A stretch of DNA of 64,000 bases, taken from contig CM066733.1 of NCBI GenBank assembly GCA_033961575.1, forward strand, positions 136,698,421-136,762,420, in the 5' to 3' direction. The translations under genes were made by a program, and so were the position numbers. The notes beneath the pieces are model-generated. The model did no database searches. It was given only the letters and a program-made list of their open reading frames with translations, and was not told where the DNA came from. Source of the stretch: Aselliscus stoliczkanus (taxonomy: Eukaryota; Chordata; Mammalia; Chiroptera; Hipposideridae). Position 1 is the stretch's first letter; every line of letters begins with the position of its first letter. This document shows, piece after piece, positions 11,485-23,139 of this stretch.

Positions 11485-11555
11485 TCTCCTCCTCCTCCTC
11501 CTCCTCCTCCTCCTCCTCCTCCTCCTCCTCCTCCTCCTCCTCCTTCTCCTCCTTC
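11485..11555. repeat. (CCT)n / (GGA)n microsatellite at the ORF1-ORF2 boundary
   Basis: Roughly 22 CCT units with two CTT/TCT interruptions at the distal end. On the L1 sense strand it is (GGA)n and encodes a glycine run; on the other strand a proline run. It occupies the short spacer normally found between L1 ORF1 and ORF2. Confidence 0.95.
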
Positions 11556-12493
11556 CCTTAACATTTCTTTTAATACTGGTTTGGTGCTGATGATCTTTAA
11601 ATTTTTCTTGTCAGGGAAGTTTTTTATCTGTCTTTCAATTCTAAATGATAGCTTTGATGGATTGAGTAATCTTGGTTGTCGCTCTGTGCTTTTCATCACT
11701 TTGAATATTTCATGCCAATCCCATCTGGCCTGCAAAGTTTCTATTGGGAAATAAGCAGACAGTGTTATGGGGGCTCTCTTGTATGTAACTAGCTGCTCTT
11801 TTCTTGCCACCTTTAAGATCCTCTCTTTGTGTTTAACTTTTGATATTTTGACTATGATGTACCTTGGTGTGGGCCTTTTTGGGTTTATCTTGTTTGGGAC
11901 TTCTTGTGCTTCCTGGGCTTGTATGTCTGTTTCCTTCTCCAGATTAGGGAACTTTTCTGTCCTTATTATTTCAAATAAGTTTACAATTTGTTGCTCTCTC
12001 TGTTCTCCTTCTGGTACCCCTACGATGCAATTGTTGGTATGCTTGATGTGTTCCCTGAGGCACCTTAAGCTATTGACATTTTTTTTATTATTCTTTTTTT
12101 CTTTTTGCTCTTCTGATTTTTTTTTTTTTTCTCCCAAGGTCAGTGTTACTGGCCCTCATATGTGGGACTGAACCGGGGCCGCTGGCTTCCCAAGCCAGCG
12201 CTTAACCACCGCACCATTTGGCCAGCCCTGATTGTTTTTTTTTAACCTTATCTTCTAAATCACTGATGCAGTTCTCTGCTTTATCTAATCTACTGCTAAT
12301 TCCCTCTAATGAATTCTTCATTTCTGTTATTGTATTCTTCATTTCCGACTGGTTATGTTTTCTGCTTTTTATCTCCATTTTTATGCTTCCTATCTCTTTG
12401 TTAAAGTTCTCCCTGAGTCTCAATTTTGTTTAGTTCTGTTTCTGGAGCTTTGTTCTGTTTTTTTATTTGTGACATGTTTCTTTGTCTCCCCAT
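11556..12493 (-). pseudogene. L1 ORF1 pseudogene, interrupted by a SINE
   Basis: ORF1 encodes the RNA-binding chaperone of the L1 particle. The start codon at 12493 gives MGRQRNMSQIKKQ, matching the beginning of ORF1 in the L1 at 28257. A frameshift occurs early (a stop about 30 codons in), then the coiled-coil part continues at 12423-12229 (MKNTITEMKNSLEGISSRLD, heptad-like). The SINE follows, and the RRM and C-terminal domain resume at about 12100-11560, with an IVGVPEGEQREQQ block and the RPTPRYIIVKISKVK block. The normal stop is missing: the frame runs through a poly-glycine tract into ORF2. Non-functional. Confidence 0.88.
12119..12228 (-). mobile_element. Short tRNA-derived SINE inside L1 ORF1
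   Basis: Reversed SINE body 12131-12228 with poly T 12117-12130 as tail. Head GGGCTGGCCAAATGGTGCGG on the sense strand, B box GGTTCAGTCCC, 3' end GCCAGTAACACTGACCTTGG. CTGATT at 12113-12118 and 12229-12234 is a short apparent target duplication. It has the same orientation as its host L1 and is necessarily younger. Confidence 0.9.
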
Positions 12494-13925
12494 TTTGGCT
12501 CCCTCCCTGTGTTTGTTTCTATGTATTAGGTAGGGATGCTATGTCACCCAGTCTTAGTAGAGTGGCCTAATGTAATAGGTGCCCTGTGAGGCCTAGCGAT
12601 GTAAGATCCCTGGTCACCTGAGCCCAGTGCTACAGGCATGTCCCTTGTATGGGTTGTGTGTGCCCTTCTGTTATAGTTGAAACTTGGTTGATGTTTGCAC
12701 ATCAATGGCAGGGATTGACCTTCAGACTTATTGGCTGTAAGGACTGGCCATGACCACAGTGGAGGAGCTGTTGTGCAGGGGCTGACCCTACAATGTAGGA
12801 TTCACTTTAGCAGGGCTCTGGTTCCTGCCCAGTCTTCCCTTTGGGTGTATCTTCCACAGAGGCTTCTAGGTGGTGCTCTGGCTTGGTTCCAAGGCATGCA
12901 GGCCCTGGGACCTCCTAGGAAAGGTCCCACCTGTTCCCTGCTTGGGGCCACCTGGAATGAGCCACAAACAATCTGCAGTTGGATGCCACCTGAGCTCGGC
13001 TTGGATGTACCTGGTAGAGGCCAAGACTCAAACTGAGGCTAGTTGACACCAATACTGGACTTGGGGAAGTTTTGCAAGAATTATGGGGCATGTCAAAGCC
13101 AGATGCTGCTTGTTTGGGATTGTGAACCTTTGAGAGATTTTAGGAAAGTCCACAGCATGAGCCAAGACAGGCCTTTTATACATAAAAGCCAATGAAAGTG
13201 GTTTGGGTTTGCTCATAAGTTGGGTTTGACAAGTCACCAGGGCAGGGAAAATGGTGTTAGCCAGTCTGATGGAGACTCAGAAGTGGCACCCACCTAAATC
13301 TGTACATTGGGAGTGGGGAGGGCCAACAAAGGAACAATGGCTTCTGTCACTACTTCTGTAAGGAAGAAAGCTGCCCCTCCAGCCCTTACCCTGAGCTAGA
13401 CAATTCAGTCTCTCCCTGTATGTCCCTGGCACCACTGTAGCTGCTGCCCAGCTCTGGAGCTCAGAGTGAGTAGGTCTGTCAGTGAAAAAGCCCATGTGCG
13501 GGCCCTGGAAGAACATGTGGGACTCTAGCTACCCCTCTCTGTCACTTACTCATAATCTATGCTGGTTTTGACAGCTGGAAGTTGTGGGATATTCCCTTCT
13601 TGGCACCAAAACCCTAGGCTGGACAGCCAGGTGTAGACCCGGGACTCCTCACTCCTCAAGGGTGGACCTCCACAGCCAAGATATCTGTCTTGATTTTTAA
13701 CTGCTACACATGGGTATGGGGACCAGTCCTTTCAGCGTCTCCAACTCTCTTCGCAGTTGTGACATGCCTACTTCTGTATGTCCTTAGTTGTAGGACTTCT
13801 GTACAGCTGGACTTCAGGTGATTCTCGGTGATGGTTATTCTGTAGTTTAGTTGTAATTTTGATGTGGCCATGAGAGGATGCAAGCATTTACCACTCCACC
13901 ATCTTGACTGGAAATCCTCATTTGG
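12494..13925 (-). promoter_or_regulatory. 5'UTR / internal promoter of the minus-strand L1
   Basis: About 1.43 kb between the element's 5' end and the ORF1 ATG, more GC-rich than the surroundings. Near the 5' end the sense strand has CAAGATGGTGG (13897-13907), the YY1-type site placed at the start of mammalian L1 promoters. It shows no obvious similarity to the 2.6-kb 5'UTR of the L1 at 25650 although the two ORF1 starts agree. Confidence 0.7.
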
Positions 13926-13989
13926 TTCCCTCATTGATTCTTAGTAGTGACTCTTCACACCAGTCGGGAAACCAGAAAACAAATAAGTC

Positions 13990-15900
13990 CCTGATATCTG
14001 ATATTCTTTTTCAGATTGAGAAAATTTTATTCATATCTAGTTTTCTAAAAAAAAAATAAAAATTATAGCTAGATGTTGAAGTTTGTCAAATGTATTTCCT
14101 GTATGTATTGATTTGATTATGATGTTTTTCTTGTTTAGTCTGTTAATTTAATAAATTACTTCAGTTCATTTTTAAATGATGAACCAACTTAATATTACTG
14201 GATTAAACCCTATCTGCTCATAATGTATTTTTCTTTTTCTATGCTGCTGGATTTACTTTGCTAAGATTTTATGGAATATATTTCTTTTCCTCTATACAGT
14301 TTTGTTCTTTTATAATCTCTTTATAATCTTATAATCTCTTAGGACAATGTTCGCCATACAAAATGAATTAGGATATTGTCACTCTTTAATATTATGGAAA
14401 AGATTTTGTGGAACTTGTGATCATTTTAACTTTAAATGTTTGACAGATTTTACCAGAGATACTATACAGGACTGGATTTTTCTTTTATTTTTAACAATAC
14501 TTTCAACTCTGAATTTAATTTGTTTTATCTAGTCATTTATCTATCAGTATTAAGTATAAACTGTTTTTAGCATCAGTTTTTATAGTTTGTGTCTTTTAAC
14601 ATATGGATCCATTTTATCTAGGTTGTTGAATTTGTGTGCATAGAGTTGTTCATAGCATTCCTTTAATATATTTTCAATGTCCATTGGATCAGTAGTGCTA
14701 TCCCTTCTTTCTATTTTTTATTAAGAAATTATATGTTTGTTTGTTCTTTTCATGGTCAGTCTGGCTGGACATTTATCAATTTTACCAATCTTTTCAAAAG
14801 AACCAGTTTTTTGTGTTTTTTTTTGAGGGCAGTGTTACTGGCCCTCATATGTGGGACCCGAACCAGGGCTGCTGGTTTCTCAAGCCAGTGCTTAACCACG
14901 GCACCACTCGGCTGGCCCAAAAGAACCAGCTTTTGATTTTGTTACTTTCCCTATTATGTCCCTATTTCCAAATTTATTGATTTCGCCTCTTATTTTTATA
15001 ATTCCTTTCATTTCACTTTCTTGGAGTTGTTCTTCTCTATCGAATTTCTTACGGTGAAAACTTCAATTATTCATTTGAGCTTCTTTTTCTTCTTTTCTAA
15101 TATAAGCATTTGAAGCTATACATTTCCCTATAGGCTCTCCTTTAGCAATATTCCTCAAAAGTTTTTACATCCCATATATTTTGATGTTATATTTTAATTT
15201 TTATTCACTGAAAAATAATTCCTCCAAATTTCATCTGAGGCTTTTTCTTTATTTATAAATTACTTAGTAGAGGGATTTTAATTTGCAAATATTTGAGAAT
15301 TCAATTTCTAGTTTAATTTTGTTATTATTGATTTCTAGTTTATTAAAATATTATCTGTTACGTTATTGATATCTAGTTTAATTTTATTATGTTCAAAAAC
15401 ATACTTCAAATAATTCCAAGCATGATAAATTTAATAAGGTTTGCTTTGTGATTCACAATATAATATTACATGGTGAATGTTTCATGTGCATATGAAAAGA
15501 ATATGTATTCGTTTGTTTTTAGTTGAAGTGTTCTATATAGTATTTTTCAAATATGTTATATCCTTACTGATTTCTTTCTACTTCTATTATCAGTTACCGA
15601 GAAAGTTGTGCTAATGTCTCCAGGTATAATTCCAGTTTTCTCTATTTCTTCATTGTCTTTTATCTATTTTATGTATTTAGAAGCTCTGTTATTAGGTGCA
15701 TATATATTTAGGATTGTCATATTCTTGAAAAATTGACCCTTTTACCTTTGTGTGATATTTCTCTTTATTCCTAAATATATTGATTTTTTGTTGTTGTTGT
15801 TCTGAAGTCAGCTTTATCTTCAGCTTTTATAAATCCTGTTTATAAATTCTTTTTAAAGGTACTTTGATATATATGAAGCAAACTTTAAATACAGTGGGCC
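13990..15900 (-). mobile_element. Older minus-strand L1 (L1M-type ORF2) fragment
   Basis: Blocks such as TTTTTCAGATTGAGAAAATT, GATGATGAACCAACTTAATA-like sequence near 14177 and CAATCTTTTCAAAAGAACCAG (14786) follow the order of the reversed L1 ORF2 from reverse transcriptase back toward endonuclease. All frames are broken. It is interrupted by a SINE at 14811-14918. It lies immediately beyond the insertion site of the 10608-13925 L1. Confidence 0.75.
14811..14918 (-). mobile_element. Short tRNA-derived SINE inside old L1
   Basis: Reversed copy: body 14825-14918, T tail 14811-14824. Head GGGCCAGCCGAGTGGTGCCG, B box GGTTCGGGTCCC. AAAAGAACCAGTTTT (14796-14810) and AAAAGAACCAGCTTTT (14919-14934) form the target-site duplication, consistent with an L1-type nick in an A-rich site. 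Confidence 0.93.
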
Positions 15901-17721
15901 TGAATATTTAAGGAGATAATTTACCACAATTAATTTTTAAGTTTAAAAAAATTCTGGTATTTTGTGCAATTAAGCAATTTTATATTGCTTGCTTATACCA
16001 TACCCACAAAAGCAATTTCTATTTGATCTGTACTATATTTAGGTTGTATCCTTACAGATATAAATTATTGAATATTTGGAAGAATATGAAGTTCAGTTTT
16101 TATGAAAGATGTTCTAGAAACACAGGAAAACACTTCAATAAAAACTAAAAAGAAAAATAATTTTCGGCACATGAATTTTGGTTAAAAATTAAACTCATGT
16201 TACAGTTCACACATAATTTTATATGTATTTATATATTTATATAATTATATATAGTATATGTATTTATATAATATATATATTCTGTTTATCCATAGCGTGA
16301 CCACCAAAACAAAAAGCTCTCAGTCTAAAAGAAGCAACATTGCTAGTGATCAATGGATATAACAATAAGCATTCAAACCAAATATTGATTACTGAACGCA
16401 GAGATATTGTAACAGCAAGAATAGTTCAGTAATAGTAGATTGAAGTAAAAATATGTTATAGCAGGAAATTGTAAACATCCAAGAATAATTATTCTATCAA
16501 TGCTATAGACACATCACCATTATGATGATGATAATAATAATATAATTATAATGGATTTTAATATTTTATTAACTTGTAAAACACAAAATAAAAAGTTATT
16601 AAATTGTAAGCCTGTTTAAATATTAAAAAAAAGTGAAAAATGTCAAATTTCAAAACAGTGATATCACACAACAGCAACAGACTCCACTCTTGATAGCCTT
16701 TCATACTGAATTATTCCAATAATGTGTTCCTCTCTGTATAAAGATTAGTCTGTAAATAAGTATTAACTAATAAATAATGGTTTATATTTATTAAAGATAC
16801 ATCAATGTGATATTGCTATAGGAAACAATTTTTGAATTTTAAAACATGATTTTCAGGTTTTAAAATGTTTTCAAAGACATTTAAATATTGGCATAACTCT
16901 CATGGGGCTTACTGCTTTTTAATGCATTGCTAAGAATAAACCAATAAATACAAAAATAACAGAAAAATAATGGGTTCTTTCTACCGATCTTTTTAGTTTA
17001 ACTATACCTGTACTATATCTTTCAAAATCCTGTCTGATCCTAATAGGAATGATCACTTGTGTTTCTGAAACCAGAATCTTTATGACTCACATAAAACACC
17101 CATGAAAAAGAATGTAACAAACAAACTGCCATTGCAGGGTAGATACCTTTATTTTTTCTTTTTACCAGTTTCTATTTGAAGAGAAGTCTTCTGGTTAGTG
17201 GAAAACTTACAGAAACTAAAGAGTACACTTCTTTCTCCTGTTCTTTGTTCTGTCTGAGTCATCCTTTGTTAACTAAATCACTACTAACAACTGGGCAATG
17301 GGGAATATTGCGTTTTGAGATGCTTTTCTTCCTCCTTCCTCCATAACACAATAAAGCCACGCATTGCTGACAGAATGGTTTTAGGTGAAGTCAGGCATAT
17401 CTCGATAATCCTAGGTAGGCAGGAACACAAGCACTGAGGTTCAACTAAAACGTTGTATTGGAAACGGCTGTCTGCCTGCCACAGGTCTGAGCTTCCCTTT
17501 TATTCTTGCTGGGTATGCCAAGAATGCCAAGCTCTAGGTAAATTCCTTCTGGACCACTTCCCAGGGTTGTGTATGCAGTGAGCAACCTTGTAGGATGGGA
17601 TAGCATCTATCTCCAGGCAAAAAGCAAGCTTCTTTCCGCTCATCCAAAAAGCACTAGAGTCCCCATAATTGGTGGTTCTCTTGTACAATGCAACCCACTG
17701 CATACGCAGGTATCCATTATA
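15901..17721. other. Very AT-rich stretch, no feature recognised
   Basis: Contains an alternating TA/TTTA-rich patch at about 16218-16282 and otherwise unique sequence. No open frame above 67 codons and no repeat family I can name. Confidence 0.4.
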
Positions 17722-18000
17722 GATTGTGCTATGGACTGAACAGTGTCTCTCTAAAATTTATATGTTGAAGTCCTAAACCCCACCAAGACTGAGTCTTTAG
17801 GAGGTAATGAAGTTAAATAAGGTCATAAGGATGGGCCCCCAGCCATTTGCAAGCCGGGAAGAGAGTGCTCACCAGACGCCAACGCTACAGACACCTTGAT
17901 CTTGGACTTTCCAGCCACCAGAAGAATGAGAAAATAAATTTCTGGTGTTTCAATCACACAGCCTGGGGCATTTTGGTATAGCAGCCTGAGCAGACTAATA
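17722..18000 (+). mobile_element. MaLR-type solo LTR (MLT1-like), internally shortened
   Basis: Starts TGTGCTATGGACTGAACAGT and ends GCAGCCTGAGCAGACTAATA; in between are ATTTATATGTTGAAGTCCTA, GGTCATAAGGATGGGCCC, CTTGATCTTGGACTTTCCAG and GAGAAAATAAATTTCTGGTG (with the LTR's AATAAA). The block order is that of MLT1 LTRs of the ERVL-MaLR group, with part of the centre missing. No internal retroviral sequence adjoins. Confidence 0.8.
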
Positions 18001-18329
18001 CTGACCCTTTGTGTTGGTCCTGTGGAGTTTGAGAAGAAGAGGTATGGGTAACTGCCACACATAAAAATTGAATCCCTGACTACTGCTTTTTCTTGAATAA
18101 TAAAGTCTTTTATTTTTTACCCAGGAATCTCGGTAACTGGTCACTTATTAGCATGCAAGTAGGGTAAAACCTCAAACCCTGCACACTGCTTAACACTAGG
18201 TGCCCACTCTCAATTGAAAATGACCAGCAACTAAGTCAGTGTTAGGAATGATGATAATGATGAGATGATGGTCATGGTAGCTCCCATTGTCCCTTCAGCC
18301 ATGACTACAACCATGACCAAGTCCTAATC

Positions 18330-18480
18330 ATCTGGTTTGGCACTTTCTACACATTACCTCAATTAATCTTAACAACATCCCTCTCAAGTAGCTAACATTA
18401 AATAAAGGACTTAACTGACCTGATATTCTTGAGTGAGGTTGCAGTCATTTCTTTTGAATAAAATCTGAATTCTCAAGTCT
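18330..18480 (-). mobile_element. Possible MIR fossil
   Basis: GGCACTTTCTACACATTACCTCAATTAATCTTAACAAC resembles a reversed MIR 3' half. Short and diverged; low certainty. Confidence 0.4.
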
Positions 18481-20040
18481 TATAATGGTGACTCATACTG
18501 AGTGGCAATAAGCTTGATCAAAATAATTAGAATATCTTTACTGTAATGATGGGTTTCTGTCCTTTTAAAAATGTTTTCATATGAATTTATTCATCTCCAA
18601 ATTTTAATTATAATGGGCTATTGTCATAGGTTATGTTATGTGAAGAAATGTCCTAAATTTCCAGTCTCTCTTGAGGAATCATAGCTATGGCTAAACGCTG
18701 GCTCTTTTCTTAGATTGACTAGATTTTCCTTCTTGTCCCATTGTTCACATAGAAGATATAGAAAATGAATGAGTTCTTGGCTTTAAGATTCCCACTTCCT
18801 CAGGTTAAAGGAGTACACTAATCTCCATTCATAGCTTTATTCTTTCTGTGTGGTCAGGAGAAGGTGGTAATAGAAACTTACGAAGTCCCCTGCCCAAGAG
18901 GGCTTTGACTACCTCTTGTAACTTCTTTCCTTTAGCTTTCTAGAAGTGCTTGTTCCCTGCCCCTCCCTTTATATCCCACTTCAGTACTGCATAGTTTAAT
19001 ACTCAAGTGTAAGACTATTTGAATGAACCACCTGCTCCCTATGACTCGTACACCAAATTTTGCAAAGAACATTCTGTCTTTGTCTTTTTATTTTTTATTT
19101 TTTGATTGCTTTCTAAGGAGATGTGTTTGCTGTACTACAAAAAATATGTAGAAAAGTTTGGCAAAGAACAGAAAGCAGCACAAACTATTCATTCTGTTAT
19201 TGTTCTAAAACATGTCACTGAATACTAATAAATACCAAAAGCAAACCTAAAATTTTAAGTGAACAAAATGGTTTCCTAAACATTGTTTCAGTTTCTAGAA
19301 GAAAATTATTTACTGATTACATTTATATTCACATATACATTGTGGGGATTAAAACATTCACAATATTTTATTAAAAATTACTTTGACTGATAAATTGAAA
19401 AAAATAGTTGAAGCTAATGTTACAAAAGTCATTGTGCTTTATTTATATTTGATTTATGTTTTAGCTGTTGAGGACATTTTCTGTTTTTGCCTATAGTCTA
19501 TTGCTTGAAAGGGCTTCTATCGCTTGGAGTATTTTTTCGTTATGGATTGATTCATCACGATCTGATAACTAAATCCAATTCGGTCTTGCTCTGGCTGTTC
19601 TTTTTGTTTTTCTCTTTTGTGGAAGCCTATCTAAAAACCAGTTCTGAAGTCTTTATTCATATGTGTCCTATCTCTGCTCTGATCATCTTCATTAAAAGAT
19701 CAATAGGACATGGCCCCAGGATAGTCAACTTTACTATTTCATTAACATGGTTAAGATGTGAGACTGGAAATAATATTGCCTAGCTAATAGGTTTATTGGG
19801 AAAACTAATTAGTTAATGCTTGCAAAGATAATTTAAATAGTTTATTTTTTTCCATAGAAATGCACACATCATAAAAGAAGTGCAAACATTTCTTCAAGTC
19901 ACTAGCTGATGCCATATTTAAGAAAAGCTAAGATATTCAATGTAAAAGTTATCTGTCAGAATTTTTTATTTAATGAATAATTCATAATTTAATCCATTAA
20001 TATCAACCTTTTCATTTTAAATATAGCCTGATGTCAAATA
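18481..20040. other. Unique AT-rich stretch, no feature recognised
   Basis: A 98-codon plus frame at 19487-19783 has no motif, no upstream signal and compositional features of chance. No repeat family recognised. Confidence 0.4.
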
Positions 20041-20054
20041 TATATATATAAAAC

Positions 20055-20560
20055 CCTTAGAGTTAGCATGCCCTTTGACCACAAATTCGGCTTCTAAAAA
20101 TGTATTCCAAGGAAATCATACTGTATATGTGCTAAGGTTTAATTGCGAAGACTATAGACAAAAACTGAATTTAGAATAGTGAAAAATAAACAAGTGAGAT
20201 GCTCAACAGTAGGGGAAGGGCTAAATAAATTATATTACATTTATAAGTGTAAATACTCTGCAATCATATGAAATTATACTATGGAAGAAAATTCCCTTAT
20301 AGAAAAATTCACTTAACATTTTAAATAAAAATAGTAATAAAAATCTGATCCCACTAAAAGATACATTGATTGATATGTAAGGTCTGTTTTCACATATACT
20401 ACTAAAAAACAGTAAGTGTGGGGATAGATAAATCAATATTGAAGAAATGTGATGATTGTATGAGTGATGGGCACCAGGGTGTTTATTACACTATCCTTTC
20501 TCCTTTTGTGCATGCTTAAAGTAAATTTATGTAATAAAAAATTCGACTTAAGTAGCATTA
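20055..20560 (+). mobile_element. L1M-type 3'UTR/ORF2-end fossil
   Basis: The sequence from CATGCCCTTTGACC through GGGAAGGGCTAAATAAATTA, GAAATTATACTATGGAAG and CTTTTGTGCATGCTTAAAGT keeps the order of an ancient L1 tail in forward orientation. Strongly diverged. Confidence 0.5.
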
Positions 20561-20666
20561 ATTTCAGTTTAAGAACAATTTGAGGTGAGTTTGCAGCCTT
20601 ATGAATCAGTGTGAGAAAAAGTAAATAAAAACACATTTGCTTAATCTTAAAATGTATATACAGAAA

Positions 20667-20891
20667 GTACCAAAAAAATCTATACATATTTTAACAAAGG
20701 AACACTGTATGAAAACTGTAATACTGAATATATACCGATAACAAAAGATGAATATAAGTTACGTTTGATTTCTGCAATTACAAGAGGCGCTCAAAGTGGT
20801 TATCATTCATATCCAGACACTTCTGATCATGGCAAACAAATGCTTGAGCAATGTTGACCAAAGTGTCCGCTTTTATACATTTTTTTGGCAC
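20667..20891 (-). mobile_element. Internally deleted mariner (miniature), minus strand
   Basis: Terminal inverted repeats: ACCAAAAAAATCTATACATATTTTAACAAAGG at the left and TTTTATACATTTTTTTGGCACTT at the right. On the minus strand a short frame ends with MNDNHFERLL, the C-terminal end of a mariner-like transposase; the frame joins the 5' terminal region directly, so most of the gene is gone. TA bases border both ends (GTA, ATA), as expected of the Tc1/mariner superfamily. It cannot make a transposase. Confidence 0.75.
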
Positions 20892-20913
20892 TTCTGCATA
20901 CATACACATAAAG

Positions 20914-21103
20914 AGGGTGCCAAGAAAATGTATACACATTTTATGAAAGGAAAAAAACTGTATTAAAATTAAGCTGATGGTAACCACTTTGAGCACCTCT
21001 TGTAATTGCAGAAGTGAAACATGACTTGTATTCAACTTTTGTTATTGGCATATATTGAGTATTATAATTTTAGTAATTTTCTCCTTTCTTAAAATGTGTA
21101 TAC

Positions 21104-21107
<4 letters not shown>
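20914..21107 (+). mobile_element. Internally deleted mariner (miniature), plus strand
   Basis: Left end GGTGCCAAGAAAATGTATACA, right end CCTTTCTTAAAATGTGTATACATTT, reverse complements of each other over about 25 bp. Between them is a short remnant reading GNHFEHLL before a stop, the mariner transposase C-terminus. About 145 bp of it is the inverted counterpart of the neighbour at 20667-20891. The outermost bases of its right end are replaced by a (TC)n array. Confidence 0.75.

Positions 21108-21193
<86 letters not shown>
21105..21193. repeat. Compound (TC)n(TA)n microsatellite
   Basis: About 21 TC units pass without a break into about 22 TA units. It abuts the truncated right end of a mariner miniature. 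Confidence 0.95.
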
Positions 21194-21195
<2 letters not shown>

Positions 21196-22839
21196 ATCTA
21201 TATGTTTAGGCATAGTATGTATGTGTGTTTATCTGGAATAGATGGGGCCATTCATAAATTTGTATCTTTTATGATTTTCTATGTGTTTAAAAAATTCTAA
21301 AGTCAACATTTGTTAAATTTATATATTCACAACAAATAAACATTGTTATGAAGACATGTACTCATAAGACCTAGGTAACAAATTATTTCTTCATTACACA
21401 TTGATTTTAAATATGGAAACCTTCAGTTTTACCTAAATAGAGATCACCAAATGTAGCTATAACAGAGGATTTTAATAAATAATCTTTTCAGGAATTTGTG
21501 AATATATTTCATTGATTTTGAAATCAATAGGTCATTTCTAATGACTCTGGCCTGTTTAATGAATAAAGGTTTGATCCAAATATTACACCCAGAGCAGTGA
21601 CACATTTATATTCCAGGAGGCAGGATCATTTAAACCTTGATTAGTTAACAGACTGTATTCATGAGAACAGTGTATTGATTTCAATGGCTTTATTGATTTT
21701 AAGTCTGTTGAACCTAGGCACCTTGCAAATTTATGGGTTGGCTTCATTGACTCCATTTTGATGTAATACATAGTTGTTTTTAGAAAGTTCTATAAAACAT
21801 TTCTGGCATCTGACCTTCCTTATACAAGTTCATTAACCTGTATTTTTTTTAATTTTTTAAAGTCTTTCATAGAGTAATAGTAAAATCATTGATTTTTAAC
21901 TTCTGTGTGTACAAATGGGAAAACAAAAAGCTAGCCATTTTTGAAAATATCAAATATTTAAAAAAATCATAAAAATTATATATATAAGATAAAACTTTCT
22001 AGAAGAGGGACATGACTAAAAATTTTTTTAAAATCTAAGTTGAGCTAGTTTTCTACAGTTATCTGACTTCATTGGTTTACTTGGAAAAAAAACAATAAAA
22101 TGTTAGAATAACATGGATCCGATGAGTGTTCTTTAAATTCATAACATTTCCTAATGGTGTCTTACAGAATTATTTCAACTCTCTCAAATCAAATTTGCTG
22201 AGTTTTCTATAAAGTTTTAATTCTGGCTCTTTTCATATTGTGAACACAATTTAAATTCAACAGAAGAGAAACTAATTCTGCTTTTATATATACTGTATTG
22301 TGAATCACGTAACATCTTTAAAAATTGGAAAATGTTTCTTTCATGAGTCACATCATTACCAAAGATGTCTAGAGTGATTAATGAGATTATTTAAATTCTC
22401 TGTCTGGGTTTCATTTAATCTTTCTGCCAAAAGTGTGTAAATAAAGTTGAAATCTTTTTAGTGACCTTGGATCTAGATATATCTGTTCCAAATTCACCTA
22501 TGATTTCTTATTAAAGTTTACTTTTATGACATAACACATTGGCTATTTCAGCAGTATTTTATTTTTTATCATTTGAATAAACTTCCTTTCATGTCTTTAA
22601 TATTTTACAGTAGAGTTAGCTGCTTGCCTTCTGTGTTCTTATCTAAGTAGTCAATGCGAGTGTTACATTGGACAGTACTGTGGTTTACTGATAGATTTCC
22701 CCTTTTAGATTGACATTGATCCATGAATCAATTCAATCATGAAATAAAGATAGAACAAACAAACAAACAAATGTCTATTGACAGTCCAAGATATGCCAGA
22801 ATTTCGCTCAATGATTAGCTTTGTAGCTAAGGACTTCGA
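21194..22839. other. Unique AT-rich stretch, no feature recognised
   Basis: No coding frame with a motif and no recognisable repeat in 1.6 kb. Confidence 0.4.
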
Positions 22840-23000
22840 TGTTGGATTTTCCTACCTGGGTTACATTCTTTATTTACCAGTTACTAGCTGTTTGGCTTTG
22901 ATCAATGACTAAACTTTTCTGTGCTTTGTTTCTCCAGCTATAAAATTTATAACTACTAGTTAGAAGTAACCACTTTTAGGATTATTTTTACAATAAATGA
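22840..23000 (+). mobile_element. MIR SINE fossil
   Basis: CCAGTTACTAGCTGTTTGGCTT, ACTTTTCTGTGCTTTGTTTC and TATAAAATTTATAACTAC follow the order of the MIR core and its 3' part in forward orientation. Confidence 0.65.
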
Positions 23001-23139
23001 ATTCATATATCTGAACCATTAGAACAATTTTAATCATAATAAATCTCAATACAAGGTAATACTATGTCATACTATAATTTACAGATGTATTTTAGTATTT
23101 ACATATGATGTGATTTTATTATTTTAAAAATTATTTTTG

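Larger units (their letters stand above)
10608..13925 (-). mobile_element. L1 with both ends but internally deleted ORF2
   Basis: The element runs from a 5' end near 13925 to an A-tail (poly T 10608-10624). Flanks TTCCCTCATTAATTC (10593-10607) and TTCCCTCATTGATTC (13926-13940) are a 15-bp target-site duplication with one mismatch. In element order: 5'UTR 13925-12494, ORF1 from the ATG at 12493, a (GGA)n boundary at 11485-11555, the first part of ORF2 (11464 to about 11170), then directly the distal ORF2/3'UTR part (about 11168-10625). Roughly 2.8-3 kb of ORF2, including all of the reverse transcriptase, is absent. A SINE interrupts ORF1 at 12131-12228. The element is dead. Confidence 0.9.

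Noticed and set aside
11370..12137. 255-codon minus-strand frame
   Set aside because: It is the L1 ORF1 C-terminal half, a poly-glycine microsatellite and the first residues of ORF2, not a host gene. The plus-strand poly-proline frame is its shadow.
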